A stretch of 7,887 bases of DNA from JBKDZL01 sp047971145 (lineage in GTDB: Bacteria; Bacillota_I; Bacilli_A; Erysipelotrichales; Erysipelotrichaceae), in assembly GCA_047971145.1 (NCBI GenBank), contig JBKDZL010000045.1, positions 1 through 7,887 of the forward strand, given 5' to 3'. The translations under genes and the position numbers were made by a program. This document shows, piece after piece, positions 6,861 to 7,887 of the stretch. The notes beneath the pieces were generated by a model. The model searched no databases. It had not been told where the DNA came from and was given only the letters and a program-made list of their open reading frames with translations. Every line of letters begins with the position of its first letter. Positions within the stretch are counted from its first letter, which is position 1.

Positions 6861-7436
6861 TTATTTAAATTTGATTATACTTCCCTCACCTTTAGTAAAA
6901 GCTGCGGCATTAGCTTCATCCGTATCAAGGTGCACCGCAGTAGAAAACTTCTCACTTACTCTTACTACTACATCATCAAAAACCAACGATCTAGCTTCAG
7001 TGTCTAATTTAATACCGATTATTTCATTATTACTTACATTAAATTTATTTGCATCTTCTGGAGTTATATGAATATGTCTTTTAGCCACAATAACACCTTC
7101 TTTTATTTCGATTTCACCTACTGGACCTACAATGATACAACCAGGGGTTCCAGCAATATTACCCGATTCTCTAACCACTCCTTCAATTCCTAATGATCTT
7201 GCATCAGTTAAAGAAATTTCTACTTGAGTATTAGAACGAGTAGGACCTAAAACAATCACTCTATCAATTTCTCTTTTTGATCCAACTACCTTTACTCTCT
7301 CAGCGCTAGCATATTGACCAGGTTGACTTAAATCTTTAACCGGTGTTAACTGGTGTCCAGCTCCAAATAATAATTCTAAATCTTCTTGCGACAAGTGCAC
7401 ATGTCTTGCGGATACTTCCACTAAAACTTTACTCAT
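6861..7436 (-). CDS. pduL: Phosphate propanoyltransferase / phosphotransacylase PduL
   Basis: Zinc-dependent phosphotransacylase that interconverts acyl-CoA plus phosphate with acyl-phosphate plus CoA (propanoyl or acetyl). It is unrelated in fold to Pta. From the chosen start it has 191 residues. It carries the paired PduL domains: VSARHVHLSQEDL (8-20; His12, His14) with GHQLTPVKDLSQPGQYA (27-43), the substrate-loop motif GPTRSNTQVEIS (65-76), AKRHIHITPEDA (118-129; His121, His123), and AVHLDTDEANAAA (167-179; His169). The five histidines match the zinc ligands known for the family. There is no N-terminal amphipathic encapsulation peptide and no microcompartment gene nearby, so a free cytosolic enzyme feeding acetate or propionate kinase is likely. 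An in-frame ATG at 7457 adds seven residues, but those codons contain the SD itself, so ATG 7436 is preferred. Confidence 0.95.
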   Translation of the reverse strand: MSKVLVEVSARHVHLSQEDLELLFGAGHQLTPVKDLSQPGQYASAERVKVVGSKREIDRVIVLGPTRSNTQVEISLTDARSLGIEGVVRESGNIAGTPGCIIVGPVGEIEIKEGVIVAKRHIHITPEDANKFNVSNNEIIGIKLDTEARSLVFDDVVVRVSEKFSTAVHLDTDEANAAAFTKGEGSIIKFK

Positions 7437-7440
7437 GACA

Positions 7441-7449
7441 TCCTCCTTT
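7441..7449 (-). promoter_or_regulatory. Ribosome binding site deciding the pduL start
   Basis: AAAGGAGGA on the minus strand ends four bases before ATG 7436. It would be coding DNA if translation began at the in-frame ATG at 7457, which has no ribosome binding site of its own. Confidence 0.8.
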
Positions 7450-7462
7450 GATAACACTAATT

Positions 7463-7468
7463 ATTATA
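7463..7468 (-). promoter_or_regulatory. Probable -10 element of pduL
   Basis: A perfect TATAAT lies 27 bases above the pduL ATG, in the 46-base gap after the S24 repressor gene. The -35 region is poor (ATGTAT at 17 bases), so activator help or weak expression is possible. Predicted transcript start is near 7456, which further disfavours the ATG at 7457. Confidence 0.45.
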
Positions 7469-7482
7469 CTACATTTTTATCA

Positions 7483-7887
7483 CTAATACATTATTTTACA
7501 ATGAATAAGTTTTCCTAAAATATGTACTTGATTATCTAATAAATTATATTCCATTGGGGGATATTTTTTATTTTCACTTAGTAAATATATATTGTTCTCA
7601 TCAATTTTCACTCTTTTTAGTGTGACTTCATCATTAATCATAACTACACCAATTTCATTATTGTTCAAATAATTTTGCTTTTTTATATAAACTAAATCAC
7701 CATCATGGATACGAATATCAATCATTGAATCACCTTTTACTCTTAAGTAAAAATGCTCTGTAGAATATTCATTTTTCTCAACACTCTCATAACCAACAAC
7801 ATTATTTTCACTAAAATTTGGTAAACCTGCCCTAACAACTCCTAATATTGGGACTTTAGTAGTACTTAGTAAATCTTGATATAATAA
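7483..7887 (-). CDS. LexA/CI-like S24 autocleavable repressor, C-terminal part (5' end outside window)
   Basis: Serine-lysine (S24) peptidase domain of a transcriptional repressor, 134 residues visible. In order: VPILGVVRAGLPNFSENN with a scissile Ala20-Gly21 pair, then FYLRVKGDSMIDIRIHDGDLVYI with the nucleophile Ser54. Next come NNEIGVVMINDEVTLKRVKI with the general base Lys91, and HILGKLI at the end. The family cleaves itself at Ala-Gly when RecA filaments form or another signal acts, inactivating the N-terminal helix-turn-helix. That N-terminal half lies beyond the window, so true LexA (winged HTH) and an XRE-type CI/ImmR-like repressor cannot be told apart. The wording of the domain leans to the XRE-S24 type. 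An ATG at 7725 within GDSM is not a start: the frame is open to the window edge and carries the conserved cleavage region. Stop is TAG at 7485-7483. Confidence 0.88.
   Translation of the reverse strand, partial: LLYQDLLSTTKVPILGVVRAGLPNFSENNVVGYESVEKNEYSTEHFYLRVKGDSMIDIRIHDGDLVYIKKQNYLNNNEIGVVMINDEVTLKRVKIDENNIYLLSENKKYPPMEYNLLDNQVHILGKLIHCKIMY

Noticed and set aside
6853..7071. Plus-strand open frame of 72 codons
   Set aside because: Antisense to the 3' half of pduL, with no supporting signal.
7437..7457. Longer PduL start adding 7 residues
   Set aside because: The extra codons include the SD of the ATG at 7436, and the predicted transcript start is at about 7456.
7483..7725. 80-residue protein starting at the Met of GDSM
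   Set aside because: The frame continues upstream to the window edge with the conserved cleavage region, so this is an internal Met of the S24 repressor.
1..7887. CRISPR arrays, tRNA/rRNA, insertion sequences, origins
   Set aside because: No spaced repeats, clover-leaf sequences, transposase genes or terminal inverted repeats were seen on either strand.

Overview
This window carries an ordinary, well-organised stretch of an AT-rich bacterial chromosome, with every gene on the minus strand. The strong Shine-Dalgarno sites (AGGAGG-like), short intergenic gaps, TTGACA/TATAAT promoters, AmiE/AmiF-like Opp ATPases and a lipoprotein-type OppA point to a low-GC Bacillota or a related standard-code Mycoplasmatota lineage. 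TGA is used as a stop (end of oppD) and Trp is TGG, so this is not a code-4 mycoplasma. The exact taxon cannot be fixed from the sequence.

In transcription order (right to left): (1) 7887-7483, the C-terminal part of an autocleavable LexA/CI-like S24 repressor whose DNA-binding half lies outside the window. (2) 7436-6861, pduL, a zinc-dependent phosphotransacylase with no encapsulation peptide. (3) 6798-6619, an unrecognised 59-residue protein with a very strong ribosome binding site, closed by a rho-independent terminator. (4) A regulatory gap (6450-6598) with a clear TTGACA promoter, then the oligopeptide ABC transporter operon oppA-oppB-oppC-oppD-oppF (6449-800). Its genes are tightly packed or overlapping, except for a stem-loop between oppA and oppB. 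The operon ends in a hairpin whose loop is the oppF stop codon. (5) 675-1, a diacylglycerol/lipid kinase with its own promoter, cut by the window edge.

The five opp genes form one machine. OppA is the membrane-anchored peptide-binding lipoprotein, OppB and OppC are the permease, and OppD and OppF are the two ATPases. The intercistronic hairpin after oppA fits the usual need for more binding protein than permease. PduL probably links acyl-CoA to acyl-phosphate and so to ATP production or acetate activation. I see no mobile element, CRISPR array, tRNA or rRNA. I do not see a convincing new biological system. The best candidates for a second look are the 59-residue gene, the regulatory structures around oppA, and the loss of all four cluster cysteines in OppD.
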